From: an uncultured Clostridia bacterium
GTDB lineage: Bacteria > Bacillota > Clostridia > Lachnospirales > CAG-274
Assembly (NCBI GenBank): GCA_949948985.1
Contig: CATLIG010000010.1
Location: forward strand, 1 to 56,491
Length of the DNA stretch: 56,491 nt
Reading direction: 5' to 3'
The position numbers and the translations under genes are program-made. Within the stretch, counting starts at the first letter, position 1. Every line of letters begins with the position of its first letter. Positions 27,301 to 37,210 of the stretch are shown here, one piece after another. The notes below the pieces were generated by a model that was not told the DNA's origin, did not search any database, and saw only the letters and a list, made by a program, of their open reading frames with translations.

Positions 27301-29833
27301 GCAATGATATTGTACTTCTGTCATTTGACTCCTTACAGTCTGTCATTTCTCCATTTAAATCTTTTTCACTTGATGATATTGTTCCTGTATACGCTAAAAT
27401 AATATCAGCATTATCAAGCTTTTCTTTATTTTCTTCCAAATTAAAATCTGAAATAGCTGCTATATCAATATACATATCAGCCGTATTATTATATCCTCCA
27501 TCGGCACCGCTGTATGTTCCCGTATACACTCCATCTGTACCATGATTTGGGGCCATATCCACAATTCCTGTCACAAGGGTGTTGCTGCCATACCCTACAC
27601 GCAATGACCCTCCTAAAGACCCTTCAGACAATTTTGATTTTACTTTTATTTCCGTAACGTCTTTAAAATCAATACTTGGAATAACAAGAGAAGATTTTAC
27701 TTTAACGTTTGTAAGCTTTCCTCCTGATAAACTCATACCATTTACCTGTGTTGCTTTGGTTAAATCAACTGCCTCTTCTTTACTTCCCTTTACAAGTATA
27801 ATACTTTCTATTTCATCAAAAAGCACAGTACCGTCTTCAATATGAGCGAGAAAATCCACATTTTCTGTTCCAAAAACTTTTTGAAGTTCTTCATAAGGAG
27901 AAACTGTTTTTTCAGGACTTCCTGAATAATCTCCTAAATAAGCCTGACCCGCCATTTCTCCAATAAGTGCGATTTTTAAATTATTATTTTTGTTTAAAGG
28001 CAATAATGTATTTCCACTGCTGTCCTTAGTATTTTGAAGCAATACAATACCTTTTTCAGCGGCTTCCTCAGCAACGGCTACACTTTCGTCTTTTTCCAAA
28101 TCAGCCGTTTTAAACTGACTTCTGTAAGCCTTTACTTTATCATTATTATCAAACTCGCCTGTTTTAAATCTTTCGAGAAAAACCCTGTACAAAGCCGCGT
28201 CAATTTCACCTTCTGTCATATATCCCTCTTCAACAGCGGCTTTTCCGTTATCCTGTGATACAGGACCGCAGTCAAGCTCATTTCCCGCTTTAATAGCTAA
28301 TGCTACCGTAGCAGGCTGAGTAACTTGCGAAAAATTCTCAAGGTCTTTAAACATTCCATCTTTTTCACTGTTATAAAGACCTTCTCTGAAAGATCCTTTA
28401 CTGTATAGATTAGCGACAGCTCCGCAATCGCCCACAACAAACCCCTTAAAACCCCAATTTTTTCTCAAAAGGTCTGTAAGAGTATTTCTGTTTGCCGGAC
28501 TAGCTATATAATCCCAAATCTTTACGCCATTTCTTGTAACCGTAGTAGCGTTGTAGGAACTCATAACAGAACCTGGGTCAGAACTTTCAGTTACATTTCT
28601 GAAAGCGGCTGTATAATAATTTCTTAATTCGTCCTCTGTCATTATTGATGTTCCGCGCTGACGTTCGCCCTCTATATTATTTGCGAGAAAATGTTTTAAT
28701 GTTGGAATGGTTTTCTTATAATCTCCGGATTCTTCCATACCATACTGCATACCTTTTACAAAAGCCTCGCCAAATACAGATGTAAGATATACATCCTCGC
28801 TAAAAGACTCTTCATTTCTTCCCCATCTTGGATCACGCTGCATATTAATCGTAGGAGACCAATAATTAAGATTATATTGATTATTTTTAGCTCTTGCCTC
28901 CGAAGAAATAATATCTGCCTCACGACGCATCACATCAGGGTCCCATGAATTAGCTACAGAAACCGAAGACGGAAAAGAAGTTGCCTTTCCATTTCTTGCC
29001 ACACCATGTACAGCTTCCTGCCAATAATTATACGCACTTACGCCTAAACTTGGTATTGCCGGGGCAGAACGCCCAAGCTGGCTTACCTTTTCTTCCAATG
29101 TCATTCTTGAAATCAAATCAGCGGTTCTTTCCTCATAAGAAAGAGACTCGTCTTTATATGCCTCCATAGGTCCTTCAAAATCTTGCGCTGTTGCTGGATA
29201 TACTGCTACGGCACATATATCAGAACACCACGCTCCCGCAGCGCCGTCAAATGTAAGGGTGTGTTTTCCTGTTGTCAAAACACCGCAGTCAATAATATAA
29301 ACACCTGTTTCTTTATTCTCATTATTTGGATTTTTTCCTCCTGCTACACTTGCTACCGGAGATTTACTTCCAGATGTACCTGCCTTTATTGTAGCTGTCG
29401 GATTGTCAACCCACATAAAAACATTGTTTAATTCTCCAACACACACATAAGCATAATAATTTTTTTCATTTGATACATTAATGTTTAAAGTAAGCGTATT
29501 TTTGTCTTTTCCTGAACCAACATAATCAATAACGCCCTCATATGTATATTTTTCGCCAAAAACTTTAGACATAGCCTTTTCATACACATTATCACTAAAA
29601 GCATCAAAGCTAATATTTCCCTTTTTTTTAGCTCCCGTATCATATTGAACATTTTTACTGTTATTGGTAACTAAGCCGTCGTTATACAAATCTGTAGAAG
29701 AAATAATTGCTCCGTCTCCGATGTCATAAGCTCCCACGCCTGAATTATAGGCGGCAAAAGTAACAGTTCCCATTGATGATATCAGCATAGCCAATGTCAA
29801 TAAAATGCTTATAAAACTTTTGACTTTACTCAT
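24317..29833 (-). CDS. Secreted GH3 glycoside hydrolase with C-terminal rhodanese domain
   Basis: This is an 1838-residue secreted enzyme. A signal peptide (1-28) is followed by a beta-rich domain at 30-215 (CBM-like). The GH3 N-terminal domain spans about 235-545 with the nucleophile Asp near 468 in VVGDCGAV. The WSPTINMQRDPRWGRNEESFSED segment is typical of GH3 beta-xylosidase/arabinosidase/glucosidase enzymes. The GH3 C-terminal and Fn3-like domains run to about 1120, then a Big_2 domain (1131-1205) and a FIVAR-like helical stretch (about 1230-1290). A further beta-rich region of unknown type leads to about 1740. The last 90 residues are a rhodanese domain: ISLDEALDMH, EFIDVRSQEEYEQ, then IFYCSAGSRAAKA with catalytic Cys near 1806. 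A sulfurtransferase domain on a secreted hydrolase is unexpected. The frame is open throughout, but a sequencing frameshift or a recent gene fusion cannot be excluded by eye. The ATG follows GGAG. Confidence 0.9.
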   Translation of the reverse strand: MSKVKSFISILLTLAMLISSMGTVTFAAYNSGVGAYDIGDGAIISSTDLYNDGLVTNNSKNVQYDTGAKKKGNISFDAFSDNVYEKAMSKVFGEKYTYEGVIDYVGSGKDKNTLTLNINVSNEKNYYAYVCVGELNNVFMWVDNPTATIKAGTSGSKSPVASVAGGKNPNNENKETGVYIIDCGVLTTGKHTLTFDGAAGAWCSDICAVAVYPATAQDFEGPMEAYKDESLSYEERTADLISRMTLEEKVSQLGRSAPAIPSLGVSAYNYWQEAVHGVARNGKATSFPSSVSVANSWDPDVMRREADIISSEARAKNNQYNLNYWSPTINMQRDPRWGRNEESFSEDVYLTSVFGEAFVKGMQYGMEESGDYKKTIPTLKHFLANNIEGERQRGTSIMTEDELRNYYTAAFRNVTESSDPGSVMSSYNATTVTRNGVKIWDYIASPANRNTLTDLLRKNWGFKGFVVGDCGAVANLYSKGSFREGLYNSEKDGMFKDLENFSQVTQPATVALAIKAGNELDCGPVSQDNGKAAVEEGYMTEGEIDAALYRVFLERFKTGEFDNNDKVKAYRSQFKTADLEKDESVAVAEEAAEKGIVLLQNTKDSSGNTLLPLNKNNNLKIALIGEMAGQAYLGDYSGSPEKTVSPYEELQKVFGTENVDFLAHIEDGTVLFDEIESIILVKGSKEEAVDLTKATQVNGMSLSGGKLTNVKVKSSLVIPSIDFKDVTEIKVKSKLSEGSLGGSLRVGYGSNTLVTGIVDMAPNHGTDGVYTGTYSGADGGYNNTADMYIDIAAISDFNLEENKEKLDNADIILAYTGTISSSEKDLNGEMTDCKESNDRSTISLPPRDNHVSKICNYKDADGNYPYADKAVVIMQTVGQVDVDPFEEHCRAILWTCYNGQRQGEALVKILTGEVNPSGKLTTTWYNPEDLKEGKLQCGVSRVTEKKYGIQNEYYYDDQYRLAPENESDTYPGRTYMYYKGIPQYPFGFGLSYTEFEYSNIRADKSALAAGESFKISVDVENKGAVAGREVVQLYAKHNERGNGFDLPRQQLVGFGAVELQAGEKKTVEINVDTNLFSRYSEELVKNYIPTGNYTLWAGKNVTDNQNKISFSISGQQESKIKTIYAIPNGVTVKGAYDSTTNTTQAIITIATEMSAVMTDEKIIDLSNPEEATVVYSSSNDNIAKVDENGNVTAGTETGIAVITASVTVGTETESVTFPVVSKLQKAISAEKRQPYLDELDAAYNTYNESDYRDIFWKELVEIYNKAKTNINLAVDDTTLEPIVNKAKEDMSAVRRTIKAGESAYTITFNDGNYYWNATANIKYEGDQDNPLATAILAVFDKNGVMKKTITADCKASMDKDDSISVESLSEGDTVKCFVWDSLEKMTPLSKESKTVIQKPPMHMVYDLGDPIYNRFSLKNDEEAVEEINGVGGYGKLEVNASGKKLSYTHNGVTYTQNIGLRGTRGTDKKATLYFRPFDCYQKATVTVLFTSAAANRELEIVQDGKVLSHKGGEGDSRLLAVTAEITDLSKPVFIRAGGSDGQKVTAYTIIADYEGETDAQNIQQNADAINVKGTGKSEDDTIMTAWTNSSYLSVTSSGKITRTMNDEKTVFDYNAVNKTDVKFLKLDSWNDNTFAALIEDNKTKERKIILSTFGNLWYEPDYKFTEENSDLKKNVTVSVNDFIVFGDQIYAACDDGLIVVLTPCSKCYRLIKACDFDILSLNREENNINITGKALESKIIPITSLRQTNISLDEALDMHNKGAEFIDVRSQEEYEQNNYGDSINIPLYDIQKINEFSKDTVLIFYCSAGSRAAKAVEYAQKNGFLNIYNLGSISLLME

Positions 29834-30122
29834 AACTTAAAACTCCTTTCTTTTTTTAGATATTCAGCTAATTGCTATAATACTTTTTACAGAAACTCTA
29901 AAATTATTTTTTATTTTAAATTAATCAGCGTTTCCATATATAAAAACTTATAGTTAAATTATATAAAAAAACATATAATAATAAAAGTCATATTGTATTA
30001 TCTGTTAGTCAAAAAGTGTAAATGTGAATTATTAAAATTGTATAAGTAAAAACTTTCTTTTCAAACTTTTTATATCGCTGTAAACATTTTCTAAAAGCTA
30101 ATTATAAAACCGTTTTATTCAT
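29834..30122. other. Leader of the GH3 gene with a small G-type hairpin
   Basis: AT-rich DNA with no gene. At about 29890-29935, GAAACTCTAAAATTATTT is mirrored by AAATTAATCAGCGTTTCC, a small palindrome resembling those at 41268 and 47011. Confidence 0.4.
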
Positions 30123-30158
30123 AAAAAATTCCCCTGTTTTAAAACAAGGGAATTTTTT
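30123..30158. terminator. Terminator of the chemoreceptor gene
   Basis: AAAAATTCCCCTGTTTT pairs with AAAACAAGGGAATTTTT around a tiny loop. T runs on both strands make it a strong intrinsic terminator immediately downstream of the chemoreceptor stop codon. Confidence 0.85.
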
Positions 30159-30168
30159 CATTATACTT

Positions 30169-31926
30169 TTATTTTGATTTTCTGCGGTATAAATAACCTG
30201 CATTCATATTCATATTGTTGCTATTATGCATATTAGAGATACCACTCTCAGAATTCATTAACTTAAACCTTCCTACAAGATTTTTAAGTACTTGAGCCTG
30301 GCTTGAAAGTTCTTCGCTTGTAGACGCACTTTCCTCGGCTGTAGCTGAATTTGTCTGTACAACGCTTGAGATTTGGTCAATACCTTCCGTAATCTGTTCA
30401 ATGGCTTCAGCCTGCTCGTTCGACGCTTCTGAAATATGTATAATTTTTTCTTCAATTTTCTTTGATTCCTCAACAGCTTCAAGAAGCGATTGAGCTGTTT
30501 CGCTAGCTATTTTTGTACCGGATTTAACCGAGCGGATTGAATTAGCAATAAGTGCAGAAGTATTTTGACTTGCCTCAGCAGATTTATTAGCCAAATTACG
30601 AACCTCATCAGCTACAACGGCAAATCCTTTACCTGCTTCTCCTGCTCTCGCCGCCTCCACAGTAGCGTTAAGAGCCAAAATATTTGTCTGAAAAGCAATA
30701 TCCTCAATAGTTTTAATAATATTTCCAATTTCACTTGAAGACTTACTTATTTCATCCATAGCTTCAATCATGTCGTTCATTTGTCTGTTGCTTTCCATCA
30801 TTTTCTTTCCACTGTTTTGTGCCGCCTCGCTTGCTTCCTGAGCGTTTTCAGCATTAATTTTAATTCTGTTTGAAACTTCAGTAACAGTAGCGGCAAGTTC
30901 CTGAATAGAAGACGCCTGCTCAGTCGCCCCCTGAGAGAAACCCTGTGCTCCGAAAGAAACCTGTTCACTTCCGTTAGCGACCTGATTTGCCGATTGATTT
31001 ATCTCTGTTAAGACATTATTTTGAGTATCACGTACAACAAGCATAGATTTTAAAATAGGAATATATTCTCCTACATACTCATTTTCAATTTTTGATGTTA
31101 CAGTATAGTTTCCTTCAGCCAGTTCCGCCAAGAAACTTCCTATATCATTAATAATCTTTTTAAGACTTGACGTCATTTTACGCACATTTTCAGACAAAGC
31201 GCCAAGTTCGTCTTTGGACTCATAATTCACAGTAAAATCAAAATCACCTTTTACCATTTTTACGGCAGCGTCCTCAATCTCCAAAATAGGTCTTGTAAGA
31301 CTTGTTCTAAGATAACGAGCAAGGAAAAATGTAAACCCTATTATCACTATTGAAAGTATAAGAAGAAAAGTAATAGTCCAAAGTTCATTTTCTCTAGCAT
31401 CTTCATAATTTATAGTAGCATTATTTTTCGCTTGCTCTCCTATATCTTCAAGATACCCCATTTCTTCTATAAAAACAGGATATACTTTTTCAAAAAACAT
31501 TTCAGACGCTTCAGCGCCTTTATTTTCTTTGGCAAGATCAAATACTTTTTGCCTGTCACTTGCAACGCCTTGAATAAGACTACTGAATTTATCTACAAGG
31601 CTCATATCTCCTCTGAAATTTTCTTTCAGAAAAACTATACCAGTTTGTATTTCTCTAATCTTCTCTTCCGCTTTATTGAGATATTGTTCTATACTTGCTT
31701 TATCATTAGACATAACAGAAAATCCAATATTCTGACCAATTTCATCAAGAGATCTTGTCATTTCAAGTACTTCCGCTCTGATTTCATAACTTCTAGAATA
31801 AAAATCATCAAAACTTGTCTGCATATTTACTAAACTTAGTAAAGCTAAACTTACAGTAATAACATACATAAAAATTATAATACCAAATGTAATAAAAAAC
31901 TTTTTACCAATTTTAAAATTCTTCAT
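30169..31926 (-). CDS. Methyl-accepting chemotaxis protein
   Basis: This inner-membrane chemoreceptor has 585 residues. TM1 is at about 10-33, followed by a periplasm-side (here extracellular) four-helix bundle of 4HB_MCP type at 34-181. TM2 is at 182-204 and HAMP at about 205-258. A long cytoplasmic coiled coil has its hairpin tip at [38 protein letters not shown], which binds CheA and CheW. Glu/Gln-rich methylation helices flank it ([34 protein letters not shown]). The C-terminal tail is Asn/Met-rich and ends in YLYRRKSK, with no clear CheR-binding pentapeptide. The ligand is unknown; neighbouring pectin enzymes make a sugar or uronate signal conceivable, but this is speculation. The ATG follows GGAGG. 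No flagellar or che genes are nearby. Confidence 0.95.
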   Translation of the reverse strand: MKNFKIGKKFFITFGIIIFMYVITVSLALLSLVNMQTSFDDFYSRSYEIRAEVLEMTRSLDEIGQNIGFSVMSNDKASIEQYLNKAEEKIREIQTGIVFLKENFRGDMSLVDKFSSLIQGVASDRQKVFDLAKENKGAEASEMFFEKVYPVFIEEMGYLEDIGEQAKNNATINYEDARENELWTITFLLILSIVIIGFTFFLARYLRTSLTRPILEIEDAAVKMVKGDFDFTVNYESKDELGALSENVRKMTSSLKKIINDIGSFLAELAEGNYTVTSKIENEYVGEYIPILKSMLVVRDTQNNVLTEINQSANQVANGSEQVSFGAQGFSQGATEQASSIQELAATVTEVSNRIKINAENAQEASEAAQNSGKKMMESNRQMNDMIEAMDEISKSSSEIGNIIKTIEDIAFQTNILALNATVEAARAGEAGKGFAVVADEVRNLANKSAEASQNTSALIANSIRSVKSGTKIASETAQSLLEAVEESKKIEEKIIHISEASNEQAEAIEQITEGIDQISSVVQTNSATAEESASTSEELSSQAQVLKNLVGRFKLMNSESGISNMHNSNNMNMNAGYLYRRKSK

Positions 31927-32614
31927 AAATTTAACCTCCGATAATTTATAATATAAATCTACATAAGGAGTAAAGCTTATGCCTATAAATCCTTTAATTC
32001 CCTATAAAATTTTATTAAAACAGGAATTTTTTTTACGCACCTTTATAAACATTTTTTTAAACGCGGTAACAAATTACGTCAAGCCGCAAAATCCTTATTT
32101 ATAAACAGTATAATATTTCTTTAAATCACCCCATTTTACAATTATAAAAAATAATCACAACTTTTAATTGCACAAAATACGCTTTAAAATAATATTAATT
32201 TTATATTTAATCGCCCTTCAAAAAAATATGAAGTGTATCACTTTTTTGAATAAGCATACATTTCTTTCCGTTGTATACGTAAAAATTTATAACATTTTAA
32301 ATTAATTATAAATCCATTAACATTTCTTGTATACGTTTAGCGGTTAAAATTCTGCGAATATCCAAAAAAGCTCATAAAAAAGCGTTCTTACTAAAATATG
32401 TACACAAATTACATTCTATATTATACATTATATATAAAAAAAAGTCTATACCCCTTTTAGTTTTAATCAAAATTTTTTATATAACCTTTTCAGTAGTTGA
32501 TAAATACTAGGTTAGCAAAAATTTCTGTCAGTAATTATTATCAGCCATAAAACTAGAAGTATAAAAATAACCATTAAAACATAAACTCTTTTCATAAAAC
32601 CTGTTTGATAATAA
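31927..32614. other. Long AT-rich intergenic stretch
   Basis: About 690 bp without a supported gene. I looked for a cyclic-di-GMP riboswitch before the chemoreceptor and found no match. A small palindrome (TTCAAAAAAATATGAAGTG..CACTTTTTTGAA) lies at about 32217-32249. Confidence 0.4.
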
Positions 32615-32615
32615 A

Positions 32616-32717
32616 TTATAACAATTCGCAAAATTTTTAGTGCGAAACAATAAAAAAAATATTTATATAAGGTTTTATTAAATATCATCTGTTCATTCTT
32701 TTATTGTTTCGCTATAA
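32616..32717. repeat. Family C palindromic element, copy C3
   Basis: Near-complete copy. TTATAACAATTCGCAAAATTTTTAG then TGCGAAACAATAAAA at the left; CTGTTCATTCTTTTATTGTTTCGCTATAAT at the right. Confidence 0.7.
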
Positions 32718-32734
32718 TTGCCAGATAATTATAG

Positions 32735-32835
32735 ATTTTATTTATGCTATTGTTAAACTTTATCTGTAATACCCATGCATTCCTTCAAGAAAATTTAATA
32801 AAACATATAGGCAAAATATACAATTATCTTCCATT
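32735..32835. repeat. Family D core fragment
   Basis: CCTTCAAGAAAATTTAATAAAACATATAGGCAAAATAT closely matches the core of the family D elements at 50552 and 55982 (TTTCAAGAAAATTTAATAAAGCATATCGG). Its inverted ends are missing. Confidence 0.4.
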
Positions 32836-32837
32836 TA

Positions 32838-35800
32838 TTAGAAATTAAGTTTATATTGTATAGTCTTTTTCAATAATGTAGCTACTTCAGCTCTTGAGCA
32901 AAAAGCTTTCGGCTGAAATCTTCCATATCCCAAATCACTCATAATACCGGTATTACTTATCTTATATACATCGTCAACAGCCCAGTCACTTATATTTTGT
33001 GAATCAGAATATCCCTTTTGTGTGTTTGAAAGATTAAATCCCATTCTTTCAATATATTTTGAAAGAACAACTGCCGCCTGCTCTCTTGTAACATTTAAAT
33101 TAATACCAAATTCATCATCACTTCTGCCTTTAATAAGTCCCTGTTCATAAGCCCAGTTTATTGAGTCGTAATATCTGCCTCCCTCAGGAACATCGTAATA
33201 TTCCATTTTTACACTATACTGAGGCTTTCCCGCAAGATTATAAAGCGCCTCTATAAAATCTCCTCTTGTAACATTTTTTTCAGGATTAAAATTATTTCCC
33301 TGCCCTGGCATAATATCAAAAGAAGAAACAAATTTTATATCTTCATCATTCCAATAATATTTAACATCAGAATATTCTTTGCTTCTTCCCACAATAAGAG
33401 GAAAATCCCTGTCTGTAATTACACTTACTTCTCCTCCTTTAAACCTATACGCATTGACCTCGCCAAAACATCCATTTTCATCAAGCTGAAAAACTGTCTT
33501 ATTTCCATCTGTACCATAAGCCACATAAGGTGTTGTCACTGCAACGGTATTATCGTCCGGATAAGAAACCTTTCCATATATCTCAATAAGCATACCGTCT
33601 GTAATTCTTTTTACCAAAGAATAAACAACTTCTTCTGTTTCAGATATTTCCTCATCAAGATTTTCCTTATCAGAATCAAGTACTCTTTGCAAAAAATTTT
33701 TCTTTTTTGTAATATTAACATTGTTTTTATCATTGTTATCTACATCAGATTTGCTTTCATCATCTATATCCATCACTCTTTTTAAGAAATTCTTTTTTTC
33801 ACTTCCATTATCCTCATCAGATTCGTTTTCCTTTTCGGTATCCAATATCCTTTTTAAAAAATTCTTTTTTTCTTCCTCATTGCTATTGTTAGATCCGCTT
33901 TCTTTATTAGTATCCAATACCTTTTCTAAGAAATTCTTCTTTTCATCTTCATTATTTTCATCAGATTCGCTTTTATCATCGGTATCCAATACCTTTTCTA
34001 AGAAATTTTTCTTTTCATCTTCATTATTTTCATCAGATTTGCTTTTATCATCAGTATCCAACACTCTCTTCAGGAAATTATTTTTTTCATCTTCATTGTT
34101 TTTATTTACGTTATCATCTATTTCATTTTTATTTTCAAGATTTATAAAAATATTTTTATTGTTTCTTTTTACATTTCCGGCAGACTTTCGCAAACCTATA
34201 TCATCTTCATTTACATCATTATTTTTAATATCATTATTTTTCTCAATAACATCAATATAACATTTTTCACACTGAACCGAATACCCATCAAGAGTTTTAG
34301 CAGCCACAAAATATTCGCCCGTATCAGCTTTTGAAACATCATTTTTAACAAGTATACCTGATACAGCGCCATCAATAGCCTTTCCATTTTTATACCACTG
34401 ATAAATTATCGCTTTCCCGTCATTTGAAACAGCTTCTGTTTTAAGAACAAGAAGTTTGCCCTCTTCAATTTTAATATATTCTTTTGGCATATAAACAAAG
34501 TCAATATGTTTTTCCTCATCAGCTTCAACTAAAACATTAAATTCAACACTTAAATAATTTTTATCATAAGGTACAAATTCAGCAATGTATTCTCTGGAAT
34601 TTTCAATAATCTTATCATTGTCTTTCCATTTAAAATTTCCCTCAAGTTCTCCGTCCGCACCGTTTATAACTCCTCCAAAAAGCTTACTTACAGAAATTTT
34701 ATTTCCTTTGATAACATTTGTAGCAACAGGAAGCTCTGCCGTTTGAGGAACAGCTTTTTCTATAATAAACTCAAAATTTTTTTCAAAATATTCGTGTTCT
34801 TTATCATTAACAATAACCTTAGCTATATATTTTCCCGCATTAATTGGAGCTTTATTCATTCTTATGCCGTTTTCAAAATAAATAACCTCATAATCAACAT
34901 CTGATAAAACATCTATATTTTGTTCAAGAGAATTAAATTCTTTAGAAAATCCGGAGATTTTAATTTCATCAAAACTATTTTCAATTCTGTCTTCCTCAGC
35001 ACTTTTTGTTTTAAATTCCATAACATCGGAAAATTCAATATTTTCACCAACAACCGAAAATACTCGGCATTTATAGCTTTTGTTTTCTGAAAGTTCTTTA
35101 ATGGAAAGTGTATAATATTCACTTTTCTCGTCTTTAACAACCTTAGCTATATTTTTTTCAGAAATCTCATCATCAAGGAGCCATCCGCTGTCAAAACATT
35201 GTACTCCTATTTTCAAGTCGTCTGAATATTTCATATTTTCAGGGATTTTCACTTTAAATTCAGCATCAACCATATTATCATTTCTGAATGTCTGAGATAC
35301 TTCCACATCAACTCTGCTGATTGCCGGAATTTTTTTTGCGGTATAATGTTTATTTCCATACTTCTTCGTATTAACAATAAAAGCGGTGTTTTCATTTTTT
35401 ATAATAACTTTATTATCACGCTTAGGCAAAAATAAATATAAATTTCCGTTAATATCCGTTTTTGAAACAAAAGCTTCTCCGTTTACATTGACCTCAACAG
35501 GCTGACAATTTATTCCATCAATATTTATAATATTACATTCAAGAGCTTCACTGCTATGTAAATTGCTTTTGACAATCTTTTCGGTTTTTATGTCTGCGGA
35601 ACATTCTTTCACAATAATTTCAGAAAGTTTATCACAGTTTTCCGTAGCTTTTACAATTCCTCCAAATATACCAACTTTCCCATTAAGCTCTCCTGTTATA
35701 AGATTTCCTGTTTCACCGTAAATATTTATTTGTCCGTTATTATAAAACTTCTTTATAGTATTTAATGAATTATCAATAATTTTAAAATTGATATCTGAAT

Positions 35801-36506
35801 TTTTCTCAACAGAAATACCATTTTCTGAGGAAACAGAAACACCGTTTAAAATAATGTCAGTATCAACATTGTTTTCTATATAAACACCATATCTTGAAGT
35901 ATTTCCCAAAAGCATAATTTGTTTTCCGTTATAAACAAATATCTCGTTTTCGTTCTGTTCAACAATAACACCGGTTGAAGAACAGTTACTTTTTTTTATT
36001 ATAATATCGCCTAAAGACACATCAAATTTTACATAAGGAATTTTTTGTAAGTTAACTTCAATAGCTGAACCGGAAGTATTAATATCTGTAACATCAACAT
36101 AATTATTAATGGAAAAATCCTCTCTTGAATCAGGTTTTTTAAATTTAAGCTTAAAATCAACCTCTCCGCTTTTTATTGCCGATGATGAAATAACTTCGTC
36201 AGAAACCTTGTCGTGTATTTTTTCAGTAACTATTTTACCCGAATTAATTTTTTTGCTTTTATCTATAGTCGTTATTTTAACACCCATATTTTCTATATTT
36301 CTTTCAGCGTCATTTTCAGAATCTTGGGAAATATTAAAATCAGATACTTTTTCATCTGTTTCTGAATACTCGTTAAAAATATTATAGTCATTATTTAAAG
36401 AACTATTGTTGTTATTTAACTTATTTTCTGCTGAAATAGTTTTTGCTGAAGACACAGCTGACACACTTAAAACAACAACCATACCAACATTAATATTTTT
36501 CTTCAT
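32838..36506 (-). CDS. SLH-anchored surface protein with 24-residue tandem repeats
   Basis: This is a secreted, cell-wall-associated protein of 1222 residues with no enzymatic domain that I recognise. A signal peptide covers the first 25-28 residues (VVVLSVSAVSSAKTISA). The first 500 residues are beta-rich and Asn/Ser/Lys-rich. About 560-780 holds MBG/Ig-like modules (VDYEVIYFENGIRMNKAPINAGKYIAKVIV; IYQWYKNGKAIDGAVS). Residues about 800-945 are six tandem copies of a 24-residue acidic unit centred on KKNFLxRVLDTD. The C-terminal 190 residues contain three SLH motifs that should bind pyruvylated wall polymer. The ORF extends 17 codons upstream, but the ATG at 36506 follows GGAGGGG and starts the signal peptide. 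It may be an S-layer-type scaffold or adhesin. Confidence 0.85.
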   Translation of the reverse strand: MKKNINVGMVVVLSVSAVSSAKTISAENKLNNNNSSLNNDYNIFNEYSETDEKVSDFNISQDSENDAERNIENMGVKITTIDKSKKINSGKIVTEKIHDKVSDEVISSSAIKSGEVDFKLKFKKPDSREDFSINNYVDVTDINTSGSAIEVNLQKIPYVKFDVSLGDIIIKKSNCSSTGVIVEQNENEIFVYNGKQIMLLGNTSRYGVYIENNVDTDIILNGVSVSSENGISVEKNSDINFKIIDNSLNTIKKFYNNGQINIYGETGNLITGELNGKVGIFGGIVKATENCDKLSEIIVKECSADIKTEKIVKSNLHSSEALECNIINIDGINCQPVEVNVNGEAFVSKTDINGNLYLFLPKRDNKVIIKNENTAFIVNTKKYGNKHYTAKKIPAISRVDVEVSQTFRNDNMVDAEFKVKIPENMKYSDDLKIGVQCFDSGWLLDDEISEKNIAKVVKDEKSEYYTLSIKELSENKSYKCRVFSVVGENIEFSDVMEFKTKSAEEDRIENSFDEIKISGFSKEFNSLEQNIDVLSDVDYEVIYFENGIRMNKAPINAGKYIAKVIVNDKEHEYFEKNFEFIIEKAVPQTAELPVATNVIKGNKISVSKLFGGVINGADGELEGNFKWKDNDKIIENSREYIAEFVPYDKNYLSVEFNVLVEADEEKHIDFVYMPKEYIKIEEGKLLVLKTEAVSNDGKAIIYQWYKNGKAIDGAVSGILVKNDVSKADTGEYFVAAKTLDGYSVQCEKCYIDVIEKNNDIKNNDVNEDDIGLRKSAGNVKRNNKNIFINLENKNEIDDNVNKNNEDEKNNFLKRVLDTDDKSKSDENNEDEKKNFLEKVLDTDDKSESDENNEDEKKNFLEKVLDTNKESGSNNSNEEEKKNFLKRILDTEKENESDEDNGSEKKNFLKRVMDIDDESKSDVDNNDKNNVNITKKKNFLQRVLDSDKENLDEEISETEEVVYSLVKRITDGMLIEIYGKVSYPDDNTVAVTTPYVAYGTDGNKTVFQLDENGCFGEVNAYRFKGGEVSVITDRDFPLIVGRSKEYSDVKYYWNDEDIKFVSSFDIMPGQGNNFNPEKNVTRGDFIEALYNLAGKPQYSVKMEYYDVPEGGRYYDSINWAYEQGLIKGRSDDEFGINLNVTREQAAVVLSKYIERMGFNLSNTQKGYSDSQNISDWAVDDVYKISNTGIMSDLGYGRFQPKAFCSRAEVATLLKKTIQYKLNF
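33660..34113 (-). repeat. Coding tandem repeat, six copies of a ~72 bp unit
   Basis: Each unit encodes about 24 residues of the form NNEDEKKNFLEKVLDTDDKS. Two central copies (about 33920-34030) are nearly identical at DNA level, pointing to recent duplication. Outer copies differ at the last residues but keep NFLxRVLD. The unit length is a multiple of three, so copy number can change without breaking the frame. Confidence 0.85.
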
Positions 36507-36751
36507 AAAAATTCCCCTCCAAAAAACTAAAAATAATTTAGTCCCGTTTAATAACATAATATTTTTCCATTATGCAAAACATCTACAAAACCGTTGGCAA
36601 AACTAAATTTATAAATGTTATTAAACAAATTTTCTTAAAAAATATATAAAATCTTTATAATAAAAATCAAAAAAATATGTATATAATTTCAGTTATAATT
36701 ATAACATAATACATTTTATTTTACAATAATCAAACATACTATTTTTATTGC

Positions 36752-37126
36752 TAGACTTCTTTCAAAACTTTACAGCAATTCCAATATGGTTAGAAAAAAT
36801 TTTTATTCAATGCTTCTTAATGCTTTAGACATTTAAAGAGCAAAACCCCTTTCTCTGAAATAAAAAAACATTTTTTGTTTATAGTCAATCAATTTAAAAA
36901 TTGAACAAGTTCAGCAGATAAAAATCCTTTTCGCTTTGTTAGTAGCTGGTCGCAAAGCTACGCTTTGCTGCTCGCCTATGCGTCCCAGTCAGTCGACGGC
37001 TACGCTCTCATCCACTGCCTTGCGAAAATAATTTTTATCTCGTTTCCTTTTGCCATTTTCAAGTTGATTGACTATATTAGACCTGTTTATAAAATTGCTG
37101 TAATGACATATTTCAAAAGAAGTCTA
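36752..37126. repeat. Family E palindromic element, copy E1, interrupted by a family A element
   Basis: The left end TAGACTTCTTTCAAAACTTTACAGCAATT is mirrored by AAATTGCTGTAATGACATATTTCAAAAGAAGTCTA at 37091-37126. Family A copy A6 lies between the two halves. Confidence 0.5.
36880..37076 (-). repeat. Family A palindromic element, copy A6 (long form, reverse orientation)
   Basis: It carries the same extra hairpin segment as A3 (GGTCGCAAAGCTACGCTTTGCTGC). It is inserted in family E copy E1. Confidence 0.78.
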
Positions 37127-37138
37127 CTGAAAATTAAT

Positions 37139-37202
37139 AAACCTGTTCAAAAACTGATAAATTGTAAAATAATCACATTTTAAAAGTTTCCAAACAGGTT
37201 TA
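37139..37202. terminator. Terminator-like hairpin after the pectate lyase gene
   Basis: AAACCTGTT pairs with AACAGGTTT over an AT-rich insert, starting about 10 bases downstream of the pectate lyase stop codon. It may be a derivative of a repeat end rather than a dedicated terminator. Confidence 0.4.
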
Positions 37203-37210
37203 ATATAAAT

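Noticed and set aside
31927-32150. Possible cyclic-di-GMP riboswitch before the chemoreceptor gene
   Set aside because: Neither the GEMM tetraloop/receptor nor the conserved junction bases could be found.
33660-34113. Regular repeats that could suggest a CRISPR array
   Set aside because: The repeats are in-frame coding units of about 72 bp without unique spacers, and no cas genes are present.
33721-34260. A 179-codon plus-strand open frame rich in Ser, Leu and Phe
   Set aside because: It is the antisense shadow of the SLH protein's tandem repeat; its composition simply mirrors Asp/Glu/Lys codons, and it has no ribosome binding site or family resemblance.
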